A stretch of DNA of 64,000 nt. It comes from Paenibacillus sp. FSL K6-0276 (GTDB lineage: Bacteria; Bacillota; Bacilli; Paenibacillales; Paenibacillaceae). Made by a program: the position numbers and the translations under genes. Shown piece by piece: positions 33,672 through 42,929 of this stretch. Location: assembly GCF_037977235.1 (NCBI RefSeq), contig NZ_CP150276.1:4092001-4156000 (forward strand), in the 5' to 3' direction. How positions within the stretch are numbered: the stretch's first letter is position 1; the number at the start of each line of letters is the position of its first letter. The notes beneath the pieces are model-generated. The model was not told the origin of the DNA. It ran no database searches and saw only the letters and a program-made list of their open reading frames with translations.

Positions 33672-34679
33672 CTACTTCTTCGAAGAGTACTTCCGCATAT
33701 CAAATGCGACTGCGGCTATAATAATCAAACCTTTGATAATCAATTGATAGTACGGGCTGATGCCGATAAAGGTCAGACCGTAGTTAATAAGGGTAAAGAT
33801 GATAACCCCCACAAGAACGCCCGGCACAGTACCGATACCACCCGTTGTGGATACACCGCCTACTACACAAGCTGCAATGGCATCAAGCTCATACATGTTA
33901 CCGTAGTTATTTGTTGCTCCACCTGTTCTAGCAGCTTCCAGAACGCCTGCCAGACCATAAAGAGCTCCAGCAATGGCATAGATATAAATCAAGTTCTTGG
34001 AAACATCGATACCGGAAACTTTAGCTGCCTGCATATTTCCGCCAATAGCGTACATGTTCTTACCTAGCTTGGTTTTATTGAATATCACCCACACAATGGC
34101 GGCGACGCCCAAGGCTATCAGAACTATATACGGGATTGAATATTGGCCACTGCCGATAAATCCAGAACCAATATTGGTGAAATCCTTACGAAGACCGCCA
34201 ATCGGCTGGGATTGGTTAGGGTCCATATCGAAGTACAAGGAGTTTAAGCCGTAAACGATAACCATCGTGCCCAGTGTGGCGATAAACGGCGGAACGTTAA
34301 GTTTGGAAACAATAATACCGTTTACGAGTCCACAGAGGAGACCCGCAATGATAGCAATAAGAATCGGAAGCCATACTTCCACTTGCGGCAGATCTGGAAA
34401 AAAGCGACGGGAATAGTCCGGGATTTGCAGCATGGAAGCGGAAATAACTGCTGTAAAACCCACCACCCGTCCAGCGGACAAGTCAGTACCTGCCGTAATA
34501 AGAATAAAGGCAACGCCAAGCGCGATAATAATCCGTGTGGATGATTGGATCATAATGTCTCTTAAAGTATTTACAGAGATAAAAGCTGGTTCGTATAAGG
34601 CGATACCCATAATCAGAAGTACCAATACAATATAAATAGCATTTTGAGTAATAAAAGTTTGAGTTCTTTTAGCGTTCAT
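33672..34679 (-). CDS. mglC: Galactose/methyl-galactoside-type ABC transporter permease
   Basis: A 335-residue permease of the BPD_transp_2 family with eight or more hydrophobic helices. Hallmarks are ITAGTDLSAGRVVGF near residues 60-75, LNVPPFIATLGTM and YAIGGNMQAAKVSGIDVSKN (the cytoplasmic loop facing the ATPase). The Asn/Asp-rich segment with NNYGNMYELDAIAACVVGG and DMDPNQSQPIGGL matches MglC more than RbsC. ATG 34679 is the start. It is the last gene of a three-gene operon after the binding protein and ATPase. Confidence 0.9.
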   Translation of the reverse strand: MNAKRTQTFITQNAIYIVLVLLIMGIALYEPAFISVNTLRDIMIQSSTRIIIALGVAFILITAGTDLSAGRVVGFTAVISASMLQIPDYSRRFFPDLPQVEVWLPILIAIIAGLLCGLVNGIIVSKLNVPPFIATLGTMVIVYGLNSLYFDMDPNQSQPIGGLRKDFTNIGSGFIGSGQYSIPYIVLIALGVAAIVWVIFNKTKLGKNMYAIGGNMQAAKVSGIDVSKNLIYIYAIAGALYGLAGVLEAARTGGATNNYGNMYELDAIAACVVGGVSTTGGIGTVPGVLVGVIIFTLINYGLTFIGISPYYQLIIKGLIIIAAVAFDMRKYSSKK

Positions 34680-34772
34680 TAGTAGTGTTCCTCCTTAAAG
34701 TTACGCGAAGAGTAACTCTCTTCGTAAACCAAATCTAGTTTCGCCTAGCAAAACTATCATTGTAATCCTATC

Positions 34773-36284
34773 CTAATGCTGTGCAGCGAGACGCATAACT
34801 TCGGTTTCCGTAGCTTGCTCGCCTTCTAATATACCGGTAAGTCTACCTTCCGACATGACCATTACGCGGTCTGACATTCCGAGCAGCTCCGGCATTTCAG
34901 AGGAGATCATAATGATGCTCTTTCCTTGCTGGGCCAAGTCGGCAATAATGGAGTAAATCTCGAATTTAGCTCCTACATCGATCCCGCGAGTCGGCTCGTC
35001 CAGAAGCAGGATTTCGGGCTCAGTAAGCAGCCATCTGGCAAGTAGTACCTTTTGCTGATTACCACCAGAAAGATTCATGATTAACGTTTTCGTTGTAGGT
35101 GTTTTTGTACGTAATTTTTCAATCATTTTATCGACTTCTACTTTTTTCTTTTTTCCATCTAGTAAAAGGAGAAGTTTCTGGTAACGATGTAGATTAGCGA
35201 TTGCACCATTCTCATGAACAGACAAGACTGGAAATATGCCTGTTACACGACGCTCTTCGGTAAGCAGAGCCATTCCGTGTTTCTTAGCATCCTTCGGAGA
35301 ATTAATATTAACCTTCTTGCCTTTAATAGAAATCGTCCCGGATTTCAAAGCTCGCAGACCGAACAACGCCTCAATAACCTCAGTTCTCTGGGCACCTACC
35401 AGACCACCAATACCCAGGACCTCACCTCGTCTTAATTCAAAAGAAACATCTTTAAAAGATCTTTCCTCCGGGGAAGTTAACCCTTCCACCTTCATGTATA
35501 CTTCGCCGGGTACGTTAAAGCGTTCTGGGAATCGGTTGGTTAAATCGCGACCCACCATTTTGGAAATGATAAGATCTGTAGTTAATTCCGCTGCTGGCCA
35601 GGTGCCTATTTTTTTACCATCACGCATAATGGTAACTTCGTCAGAGATTTCAAGAATCTCTTCCATTTTGTGAGATATATAGATAATAGCTACGCCTCTA
35701 CTTCTAAGATCCCGTATGATCCGGAATAAATGTTCCACTTCCACACTGGTTAGAGAAGAAGTGGGTTCATCCATTACAATAACTCGGGAGTGAAAAGAGA
35801 CAGCCTTCGCAATTTCAATGGATTGGATTTTGGATACGGACAGCTTACCTACTAAAGTTTCGGGATTCAGATCGATATCCAGATCTTTAAACAAATTTTC
35901 CGTGTCAGTATACATCTTCTTATGATCGATAAACTGAATCGGTCCGATTCCCTTGGTTGGAAAACGACCTAGCCAGATATTCTCCATCACACTTCGGAAC
36001 GGCACGGGATGCAGCTCCTGGTGAATCATAGAGATACCGCTTTTTAACGCATCATTTGAACTGCTGATAGAAGCTTTCTCACCATCCAAAAAGATCTCAC
36101 CGGCATCCGGTGAATAAATACCAAAAAGACATTTCATGAGTGTGGACTTACCTGCACCATTCTCGCCCATAAGTGCATGAACCGAACCTGGTCTGACCTT
36201 TAAACTAACATCATCCAGCGCTTTGACGCCGGGGAATTCTTTAGTAATGTTGTTCATTTCCAGCAAAAACTCAGCTTTTTCCAT
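34773..36284 (-). CDS. mglA: Galactose/methyl-galactoside-type ABC transporter ATPase
   Basis: A 503-residue double-domain sugar ABC ATPase. The N-terminal half has Walker A MGENGAGKSTLMKCLFG, the usual weak signature KLSVSKIQSIEIAKAV and Walker B VIVMDEPTSSL. The C-terminal half has the family-typical degenerate P-loop GGLVGAQRTEVIEALFG, signature LSGGNQQKVLLARWL and Walker B LLLDEPTRGID. The position between mglB and mglC fits the name. ATG 36284 follows AGGGGGCGTAACACC. It energises uptake of galactose or galactosides; the exact sugar is inferred. Confidence 0.92.
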   Translation of the reverse strand: MEKAEFLLEMNNITKEFPGVKALDDVSLKVRPGSVHALMGENGAGKSTLMKCLFGIYSPDAGEIFLDGEKASISSSNDALKSGISMIHQELHPVPFRSVMENIWLGRFPTKGIGPIQFIDHKKMYTDTENLFKDLDIDLNPETLVGKLSVSKIQSIEIAKAVSFHSRVIVMDEPTSSLTSVEVEHLFRIIRDLRSRGVAIIYISHKMEEILEISDEVTIMRDGKKIGTWPAAELTTDLIISKMVGRDLTNRFPERFNVPGEVYMKVEGLTSPEERSFKDVSFELRRGEVLGIGGLVGAQRTEVIEALFGLRALKSGTISIKGKKVNINSPKDAKKHGMALLTEERRVTGIFPVLSVHENGAIANLHRYQKLLLLLDGKKKKVEVDKMIEKLRTKTPTTKTLIMNLSGGNQQKVLLARWLLTEPEILLLDEPTRGIDVGAKFEIYSIIADLAQQGKSIIMISSEMPELLGMSDRVMVMSEGRLTGILEGEQATETEVMRLAAQH

Positions 36285-36367
36285 GGTGTTACGCCCCCTA
36301 CGCTTTTTTTCTTTTTTATGAGAGGCACAGCGGTTCCATCCTGTTCCCTGCCTAAAAGAAATACCGA

Positions 36368-36385
36368 GGAGCGGTTATCCGCTCC
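36368..36385 (-). promoter_or_regulatory. Intercistronic hairpin between mglB and mglA
   Basis: GGAGCGG-TTAT-CCGCTCC is a perfect seven-pair stem located 44 bases after the mglB stop. On the minus strand it is followed by TCGGTATTTCTTTT, a weak T-tract. It may act as a partial terminator or an RNA-stabilising 3' end, giving more binding protein than transporter. Confidence 0.65.
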
Positions 36386-36428
36386 CCGTACTGTCATATG
36401 ATCTGAATAACTCTGTAGCCGAGGGTAA

Positions 36429-37511
36429 TTACTTAGCGTCAGCTATGTTGTCTTTCGTAATCTTTTTGTAGGAAATCCATACGTATTGATTGTCAGTGAT
36501 ATCAAAACCTACATTGTCTTTCGTAGGCGTTTCGCCTTTAGCAAGCAGAGCAGCAACTGTGATAGCAGCTTTACCTTGGTTATTCGCATCATTCAGCACC
36601 GTACCGAGCATCGTTCCATCTTCCAGCGCTTGAATCGCAGGGGCAGTTGCATCCACACCTACTACAGGCATGAATTTGTCACCTGTGAAGTAGCCTGAAG
36701 CTTTCAGAGCTTCAATTGCACCGAGGGCCATATCATCGTTGTTAGCAAGAACAGCTTCAATTTTGTCGCCGTGGGAGCCAAGGAATGCAGCCATTTTTTC
36801 TTGTCCTTTTACGCGATCCCACATTGCTGTATCTTCAGCCAGTTTCTCTACCTTGATTCCTGCATCTTCGATAGCTTGGATAGAGTAAGTAGTACGAAGC
36901 TCAGCATCTTGGTGACCTGGTTCACCTTTCAGCATTACATATTGGAGAACACCGTCGCCGTTCTTATCCGCTTCAGGATGTGCTTTCCAGTAGTCAACAA
37001 TCAGTTGACCGGACATTGTACCGGATTCTTCTGCTTTAGCACCTACATAATAAACTTTATCCCATTTCTTCATATCTTCAGGAAGCGGTTCGCGGTTAAG
37101 GAATACCACTGGAATGTTTGCTGTTTTTGCTTTTTCGATAATGACGCCAGCAGCTGTACGGTCAACTGGGTTAATCAGCATCCCGTTATATTTTTTAGTG
37201 ATGAATAAGTCAACCTTGTCATTTTGTGTGGGTTGTGAATTTTGGCTATCTACGATATCTACTGTAGCGATGCCTTTAGCGGCACTATCGATAGCGTTAC
37301 GAACACCTGTCATAAAAGTATCGTCAAATTTGTAAATAGCGACCCCAACTTTAGGTGTTTCGGTTGTAGTGCCCGAGTTCTCAGTCTTTGGAGCGTTAGT
37401 TGCTTTACCGTTGTCTGCAGCACTATTTGTAGTATTGTTGTTGCCACCACAGCCTGTCAGAGCAGCACCCAGCAAAGCACTAGCTAATAGAACGGAAGTG
37501 ATTTTTTTCAT
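36429..37511 (-). CDS. mglB: Galactose-type sugar-binding lipoprotein
   Basis: A 360-residue periplasmic-binding-protein family 1 protein. Residues 1-21 are a lipoprotein signal (MKKITSVLLASALLGAALTGC with the lipobox LTGC), followed by an Asn/Thr/Gly-rich linker. The ligand-binding domain shows VGVAIYKFDDTFMTGVRNAI, LINPVDRTAAGVIIEKAK, VVFLNREPLPEDMKKWDKVY, DGVLQYVMLKGEPGHQDAEL and ANNDDMALGAIEALKASGY, characteristic of MglB. The Asp-rich DKNGDGVLQY resembles the calcium-binding loop of galactose-binding proteins. It is the first gene of mglBAC. Confidence 0.92.
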   Translation of the reverse strand: MKKITSVLLASALLGAALTGCGGNNNTTNSAADNGKATNAPKTENSGTTTETPKVGVAIYKFDDTFMTGVRNAIDSAAKGIATVDIVDSQNSQPTQNDKVDLFITKKYNGMLINPVDRTAAGVIIEKAKTANIPVVFLNREPLPEDMKKWDKVYYVGAKAEESGTMSGQLIVDYWKAHPEADKNGDGVLQYVMLKGEPGHQDAELRTTYSIQAIEDAGIKVEKLAEDTAMWDRVKGQEKMAAFLGSHGDKIEAVLANNDDMALGAIEALKASGYFTGDKFMPVVGVDATAPAIQALEDGTMLGTVLNDANNQGKAAITVAALLAKGETPTKDNVGFDITDNQYVWISYKKITKDNIADAK

Positions 37512-37755
37512 TATTCATTGACCTCCTGTTTATACTTCTTTTTTTGTTTGCCCCTGATCGTTTCGGGTACATCTATATTATGCCTCACCTGAAAACGGTT
37601 GCGAATATAAAATCCTACTCATTCTTATAAAAATTCTAATGAACCCAAGAAGAAATATAAGGATGATTTTCATTTAAAATTTATAATTTCTTATATTCTA
37701 AAAAAACGAATACCGCCCCATTTCAAGGATGGTATCCGTTTCACGAAATTTATAA
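37512..37755. other. mgl promoter region and diverged element A relic
   Basis: The first 100 bases upstream of mglB should hold its promoter; no clear operator or catabolite site was found. From about 37650 a diverged element A occurs (AAATATAAGGATG and TTCTTATATT arms, then AATACCGCC...GGATGGTATCCGTTT), next to the canonical copy that follows. Confidence 0.5.
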
Positions 37756-37861
37756 GCTTAAGCATAAACGCCTTCGGCGTCCTTATAAGGACGGTAAGCG
37801 TTTATGCGAGAAATATTAGACATAAAGTATAGGTGAAAAAATTATACTTACTAATATTTCA
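37756..37861 (+). repeat. Interspersed element A, canonical copy
   Basis: Hairpin 1 has perfect outer arms CATAAACGC and GCGTTTATG enclosing the palindrome GTCCTTATAAGGAC. Hairpin 2 is AAATATTAG...CTAATATTT with inner AAGTATA/TATACTT pairing. The outer pair AAATATTAG/CTAATATTT differs from AAATATAAG/CTTATATTT of other copies on both sides at once, which is compensatory. It separates the sensor operon from mglB. Confidence 0.8.
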
Positions 37862-37870
37862 AATCAGCTC

Positions 37871-38893
37871 CTATCTAACAAACGGAAATAACAGCTTTTG
37901 ATTCTCAGGCCATAACATATTGTCCAAATCAATTAGTTTTGTTCCTGTATCGACGCGTTCTGGAACATCGATTCCTTCGATCACTTCAACAGCATGTTTT
38001 ACAGCCAAATACCCGTTGCTAAAAGGATTTTGGATGACTGTTGCTTGAACAGTTCCATCCTGCAGCAATTCCATCATGGAGGGTGAGCTATCAAAGGCTA
38101 CCATTTTTATATTTTGCAGCCCCCGACTTTGGATAGCCATTGCCGCCCCCTGTGAAGCAGTCTCATTCAAGCTCGCGATTCCTCGAAGATTCGGATGCTT
38201 CAGCAGCATCAGTTGCGTAAGATCTTCTGCATCCTTAATACTGGACGTCGTGTATGAAATCTCAACCACCTGTATATTTGGATAACGGGCAGAGTAATTT
38301 AAAAATCCCTTTTCCCGCTCCTCTGCATCTCTTGCACCATACTCAATTCCGTTGGAAGACTCCTGTTTCTCACTCTGAGTTGAGTTAGTGAAGTTAATAA
38401 TGCCCACCTCGCCGTATCCTTTCAACAGCTTGATAAGCCTTTCTGCAGATTTTTGACCCGCCTCATAGCCGTTCGAGCCAATATATGTCCTTACTCTTGC
38501 TGAACCCACTTCCGCATCTACGGATATCACAGGAATTTTGGAATACGCCGCCTGATCTACCACCTGTGCAAGCCCCATATAACTACTTGCAGCTAAAATA
38601 ATCACGTCCGCTTTTTCTTTAATGGAGTCCTGCACCATTCTTACTTGTTCTGTGATGTCACTCTCAGAGTCCGGAGCTTTAAAGGTTAATTTCACGTTGA
38701 ATTCCTGCGCTGCAGCCTCAGCTCCCAATTTAACCGTATTCCAATAATCACCCTTGTTCATTTTCACAATGAGATGAATATTACGGGTCTTATTTGTATT
38801 GATGTAATTGGGCGCTGAATTAAAACAAGAGGTAACCGTGGTCCATAACACCGCACACATTAACAAGGTTAGCCAAAATCGAACGTTTCTCAT
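37871..38893 (-). CDS. Extracytoplasmic sugar-binding lipoprotein of a sensory operon
   Basis: A 340-residue periplasmic-binding-protein family 1 protein. The N-terminus WLTLLMCAVLWTTVTSC is a lipoprotein signal with lipobox VTSC. The binding fold is seen in IHLIVKMNKGDYWNTVKLGA, ADVIILAASSYMGLAQVVDQ, GSNGYEAGQKSAERLIK and GIASLNETASQGAAMAIQS. Its ATG overlaps the stop of the sensor kinase gene (ATGA), and no transporter domains accompany it, so it most probably presents a sugar to the kinase rather than to an ABC permease. Together with mglBAC downstream this suggests galactose-type sugar sensing. The ligand is inferred, not shown. Confidence 0.85.
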   Translation of the reverse strand: MRNVRFWLTLLMCAVLWTTVTSCFNSAPNYINTNKTRNIHLIVKMNKGDYWNTVKLGAEAAAQEFNVKLTFKAPDSESDITEQVRMVQDSIKEKADVIILAASSYMGLAQVVDQAAYSKIPVISVDAEVGSARVRTYIGSNGYEAGQKSAERLIKLLKGYGEVGIINFTNSTQSEKQESSNGIEYGARDAEEREKGFLNYSARYPNIQVVEISYTTSSIKDAEDLTQLMLLKHPNLRGIASLNETASQGAAMAIQSRGLQNIKMVAFDSSPSMMELLQDGTVQATVIQNPFSNGYLAVKHAVEVIEGIDVPERVDTGTKLIDLDNMLWPENQKLLFPFVR

Positions 38894-40719
38894 GCCGATG
38901 TCTCATCCTCCTTAAGCCCTTCATTGCCTTCGCCTTTTGCAAGTGCCGGGAAGATAAGGGTAACCGTAGTGCCTTCTTCAATTTCACTTTCAAAAGAAAG
39001 ACCATACTCACGGCCATAGTACAACTCTATACGCTCGTTCACATTTCTTACGCCTACCCCGGAACCATTCATACTCTTACTGCCACCTGTTAAAATAACC
39101 TTCATAGTCTCCTTAGACATACCTAGTCCATTATCACTAATCCGTATGATGACAAGATCGTCCTTCAGTTCCGCATGTATAGAGATAAAACCTTCATCAG
39201 GCATCATTTCTATCCCGTGATACAAGGCATTCTCTACAATCGGCTGCAAAATCAGCTTGATTGTCTGACACTGCAGCACTTCATCCTGTGCAACGATCTC
39301 ATAGCGGAACTTATTTTTGAAACGGAAGCTCTGAATAACGAGATAATGACGAATATGATCTAGCTCTTCCTGTACGGTAATCATATTATTCCCTTTGCTT
39401 AGACTAATTCGGAAAAACTTCGATAAGGACTGAATCATTGTGACTACCTCCTCAGTCTTACCACGTTCAGCGAGCCGGATCACAGAGTTCAAGGTATTGT
39501 ACAAGAAGTGTGGATTAATCTGGGATTGCAGCACTTCAAGCTCACCCTTACGTTTGGTCTCTTGTTCATAAATAATTTGATCCATCAATTGACGGATACG
39601 TTGCAGCATGAGATTAAACCGCTTGGACAACTGCTCTACCTCATACGCGCCACTCACATCAATTCGGGTATTGAGATCTCCTTCTCCTACCTGCTGAAGT
39701 GTCCTTTCCAGCTTTCGAATAGGGCGGGCAATTCGCGCGGACAAGAAGACAGATACAATAATTACACATAAAATAACTACCGCTAAGAACCAGGATAAAA
39801 AGGTGTTAAGATCGCGTTTGGTGGTCACGATCTCATCATAATAAGCAACACCTACTATCTTCCATCCGGTCTGTTCTAGCGTACGCACTGTGATAAAACG
39901 TTTTTCACCTGTAGACTCATCCAAATAGCTTCGATAAGCATATTCCAGTACCGGCTCCACATTCTCATACTTTAAGCCAGCATAAATAAGTTGCTGCTGC
40001 GGATGATACACAATATTGCCTAATTGATCGAGGATGTAAGCGTATCCCCTTTTACCAAGCTTAACCTGCTTACTCAACTCATCTATAGTACGAAAGTTAA
40101 AATCCATCAGCAGGATACCCGTTTTCAATTCTCCTTTTTCCTGATATTGAATTAGTTTACTGATAGACACGACCCATATGTATTGACCTTTAAACAAGTT
40201 CTGAATATGGGGCGCTGAATAGGAGATCTCAGATGTTCTTTTGGCTGTAGTAAACCAACTCTGAGTTTCTAGCTGTGTGTTGCTGCGCAGCTTCTGTCCG
40301 GCTGTACCCACTACGTATTTTCCCTGTGGTGTAAAAACCGCTGCAGAAACCAGATCCTCTCTACTGCCCATTAACATAGCCATTCTTTCCATCAGTAAAG
40401 CGGAGTCCACAGAGGGACTATTCGTAATTTGATCTTCTGCTGTTTCAAAAATATTTCGCATTCCTTTAACATAAAGCTCCAGATTGTAGTTCACTTGTTC
40501 AATAATCTGCTGCATATTCATATTCGCATTCTCTTCTGCTGTCTTCGCAAACTTGTTATACAGCATAAGGCTGACAACGACAGCTACAAGAACTGCAACG
40601 GATGTAAAAGTGAGCGTAATCGTCACTTGAATGCTTCGCAGCTTGGAGGACAACCGACGGTTCCCCCCTTTTGGATGCTGCGGCCGCAGTAGAAAGGAAT
40701 AAGGCTTTTCCTGCCGCAT
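38890..40719 (-). CDS. YesM/LytS-type sensor histidine kinase
   Basis: A 609-residue membrane kinase. Transmembrane helix 1 is near residues 32-54 and helix 2 near 303-323, enclosing a dCache-like extracellular sensor of about 245 residues. HAMP follows (RIARPIRKLERTLQQVGEGD), then the phosphoacceptor motif QINPHFLYNTLNSVIRL of the His_kinase (PF06580) family and a GHKL ATPase (LQPIVENALYHGIE, ISDNGLGMS, GSGVGVRNVNERIELYYG). ATG 40719 follows GAGGAGGG at the end of the response regulator gene, so all three genes are coupled. It should autophosphorylate on binding-protein contact and pass phosphate to the YesN-type regulator. Confidence 0.93.
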   Translation of the reverse strand: MRQEKPYSFLLRPQHPKGGNRRLSSKLRSIQVTITLTFTSVAVLVAVVVSLMLYNKFAKTAEENANMNMQQIIEQVNYNLELYVKGMRNIFETAEDQITNSPSVDSALLMERMAMLMGSREDLVSAAVFTPQGKYVVGTAGQKLRSNTQLETQSWFTTAKRTSEISYSAPHIQNLFKGQYIWVVSISKLIQYQEKGELKTGILLMDFNFRTIDELSKQVKLGKRGYAYILDQLGNIVYHPQQQLIYAGLKYENVEPVLEYAYRSYLDESTGEKRFITVRTLEQTGWKIVGVAYYDEIVTTKRDLNTFLSWFLAVVILCVIIVSVFLSARIARPIRKLERTLQQVGEGDLNTRIDVSGAYEVEQLSKRFNLMLQRIRQLMDQIIYEQETKRKGELEVLQSQINPHFLYNTLNSVIRLAERGKTEEVVTMIQSLSKFFRISLSKGNNMITVQEELDHIRHYLVIQSFRFKNKFRYEIVAQDEVLQCQTIKLILQPIVENALYHGIEMMPDEGFISIHAELKDDLVIIRISDNGLGMSKETMKVILTGGSKSMNGSGVGVRNVNERIELYYGREYGLSFESEIEEGTTVTLIFPALAKGEGNEGLKEDETSA

Positions 40720-40721
40720 GG

Positions 40722-42374
40722 CTACCCTCCTCTGGAGCTATTTTTATACTCTTTAGGAGACTGACCATATTTTTTGCGGAAGCAAAAGCTGAAATAGTTA
40801 GGATCAGCAAAGCCAATTTTCTCAGCGATCTCAAAAGCCTTCAGTTCCGTAGAGCGCAATAGTTCTTTTGCTGCTTCTAATCGGATTTGCAAGAGATAAC
40901 TAACAAATGTCATCTTCATTTCCTTCTTAAAAATACTGCTAAAATACCCCGTACTGATATGCAAATGTTGACAGACCTTTCCGATAGAAATGTCCGATTC
41001 CTCATAGTGGCTACGGATATATTCTTTGGCTTCATCAATGAGCAGTTTATAACTGGATTGACGTTCTAAAGCAATGGAGTCCATTAGTCGGCTGCAGATC
41101 GTAATAATCCATTGCTTAGCTTCACTCATACTATTGAATTTATTCATCTCAGTTAATGAGGAAATACCAGATCCTACGAATTTGGCAGCATCACTACCGG
41201 ATTCTTTGGCTACACGGAGGATGGATGTAATAATCTCCAGCAAAAAAATCTGATAATCCTGAGTAGATACCTGCTCGGCATCCAATCCGCCAAATAACTC
41301 CTCAACCACCTCCTTAAGCTCCTGTACGGTTCCCATCTTAATTGTTCGGATTAAGGACTGCTGGGTCAGTTCATCATAGGCCAAGAGTGCATTAGAACGT
41401 GACTCCACATCCTCGATCCAAATGACTCTGTTATTACCTAGAATGAGACGATAATCTAACGCTTGCATGGCATCTCCGAAGGAGTTAAATAGCATAGCAG
41501 GCGAGTGACACACCGTTCCAGAACCAGCGGTTACCGTTAGCTTCAGAAACCGCTGCACATTGTGGCGGATTTCTTCTAGAATCTCAAAGGTCTTCCCCGT
41601 AATTTCAGTTTCTTCACCTGCATCACAAATTGAAAAGAGCACTACCTCATCACGATGGATAAACACCCTGCCAAAATTATGCTTAGTACATAATTCTTCT
41701 GCAATATTCAACACAGCGAATAGCTGTAAATTTTTCTCTCCCGTATCTCGTAAAGAAATTTGCTTACTAGCGGAAATACCAACCGCTTCTCGCTCTGGAC
41801 GAATATAATCCACACTAATTACCGAGGCTTGAAACCAACGCCCATCTAGATCTATTCCGTATTCCGAACTTTTCTCATTGATTTCATTCATTCGTAATCT
41901 ACGTGATACTAGTGAAGATAGGAACTGTTCACGCAACACAGGCAGACTTTTTCGATAATGCTCGCTGAGTACAAAAACATTTTCTTTCTCTGCGATTTCA
42001 GCTTCTATGGTGGCTCTGACCTTAAGAAGAACATCAATCAATTCTTGTGATGAGAACGGTTTCAAAATATACTCATCAATTTGTAGTTTAATCGCCTTCT
42101 GTGCATATTCAAACTCATCATACCCAGTCAGTATGATGATCTTGGTATTGGGATGCCGATCGCGAATCCATTCAGCCAGCTGCAGTCCATTCATAAAAGG
42201 CATTTGAATATCGGTCACAACCACATCCGGGAGCAAACGATCAATCGCATCCGCTGCCTCCCGTCCATTCTCCGCCTGTTCTACAATCTCGAAGCCGTAG
42301 TGTTCCCAATCTATCTGCCCGATGACCCCTTCTCTAACGTCTTCTTCATCTTCTGCAAGAATTAACTTATACAT
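40722..42374 (-). CDS. YesN-type response regulator with AraC output domain
   Basis: A 550-residue regulator. Residues 1-120 are a receiver domain (LILAEDEEDVREGVI, phosphoacceptor in DVVVTDIQMPFMNG, Lys in EYILKPFS). Residues 130-430 form a long poorly conserved middle region. The last 100 residues are an AraC/XylS double helix-turn-helix (GKVCQHLHISTGYFSSIFKK, IAEKIGFADPNYFSFCFRKK, then YGQSPKEYK). It is the first gene of the sensory operon and its product is expected to activate sugar uptake genes, most likely mglBAC 3 kb downstream on the same strand. ATG 42374 follows AGAGGGATGAGAA. Confidence 0.92.
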   Translation of the reverse strand: MYKLILAEDEEDVREGVIGQIDWEHYGFEIVEQAENGREAADAIDRLLPDVVVTDIQMPFMNGLQLAEWIRDRHPNTKIIILTGYDEFEYAQKAIKLQIDEYILKPFSSQELIDVLLKVRATIEAEIAEKENVFVLSEHYRKSLPVLREQFLSSLVSRRLRMNEINEKSSEYGIDLDGRWFQASVISVDYIRPEREAVGISASKQISLRDTGEKNLQLFAVLNIAEELCTKHNFGRVFIHRDEVVLFSICDAGEETEITGKTFEILEEIRHNVQRFLKLTVTAGSGTVCHSPAMLFNSFGDAMQALDYRLILGNNRVIWIEDVESRSNALLAYDELTQQSLIRTIKMGTVQELKEVVEELFGGLDAEQVSTQDYQIFLLEIITSILRVAKESGSDAAKFVGSGISSLTEMNKFNSMSEAKQWIITICSRLMDSIALERQSSYKLLIDEAKEYIRSHYEESDISIGKVCQHLHISTGYFSSIFKKEMKMTFVSYLLQIRLEAAKELLRSTELKAFEIAEKIGFADPNYFSFCFRKKYGQSPKEYKNSSRGG

Positions 42375-42929
42375 TTCTCATCCCTCTTTGGAAACGATTT
42401 ATTGAGCTGTCATAAAATTCATTCTATATGATTCAAACTATTCCATCTATGGTTAGTTATTTAAATCGATTTACTAAAAACTAAAAGAGTTAGTCTAGTG
42501 ACTGCATAGCGCGATTCAGAGGGATATGAAATACGGAGTCAGTAGGATATGAAATATATGAAAATAGGTGATGTTGCCTCTTTAGCTAGTACAGTGGATG
42601 GAACTAATCGGGGTAATGTAGTGAAATGCTGGCGCGTGACTTGATTGGGGATTCGAAAAAGTGAGGCAAATTGCAATTGATCGCGGATTCTTTCAAAAGT
42701 AAAAATGCTTCCAGCATTCGCAAATTAAGATGAAAACAGTCCTTATGATGAAATTGGTTCCTTTTATAGGGAGGTTTTCCCATTATTCATGTGCTGGAGA
42801 CCAAAAAGACAAATTTATAAGGAGAATTTCCCTATAACATCTGTCCATCTTTAACAATAACACTGCGAAATTAATCTCATCACAAGCGGACATATCATAA
42901 AACGATCCACTTCAAAGCATTATTCTACA
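42375..42929. other. Intergenic region with two hairpins 51 bp apart
   Basis: This region is gene-free; short open frames here have no ribosome binding site. It contains the promoter side of the YesN-type gene (to about 42480). At 42769-42781 GGGAGGTTTTCCC and at 42821-42831 GGAGAATTTCC are small hairpins whose centres are 51 bases apart, each preceded by TTTATA. Nothing else could be recognised between 42480 and 42760. Confidence 0.5.

Noticed and set aside
37512..37650. Catabolite-responsive element upstream of mglB
   Set aside because: The nearest candidate (CCCGAAACGATCAGG on the minus strand) departs from the consensus at several fixed positions.
42480..42760. Search for a small gene or RNA in the 600-bp gap upstream of the sensor operon
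   Set aside because: Only short frames without ribosome binding sites and no strong hairpin or tRNA-like structure were found.
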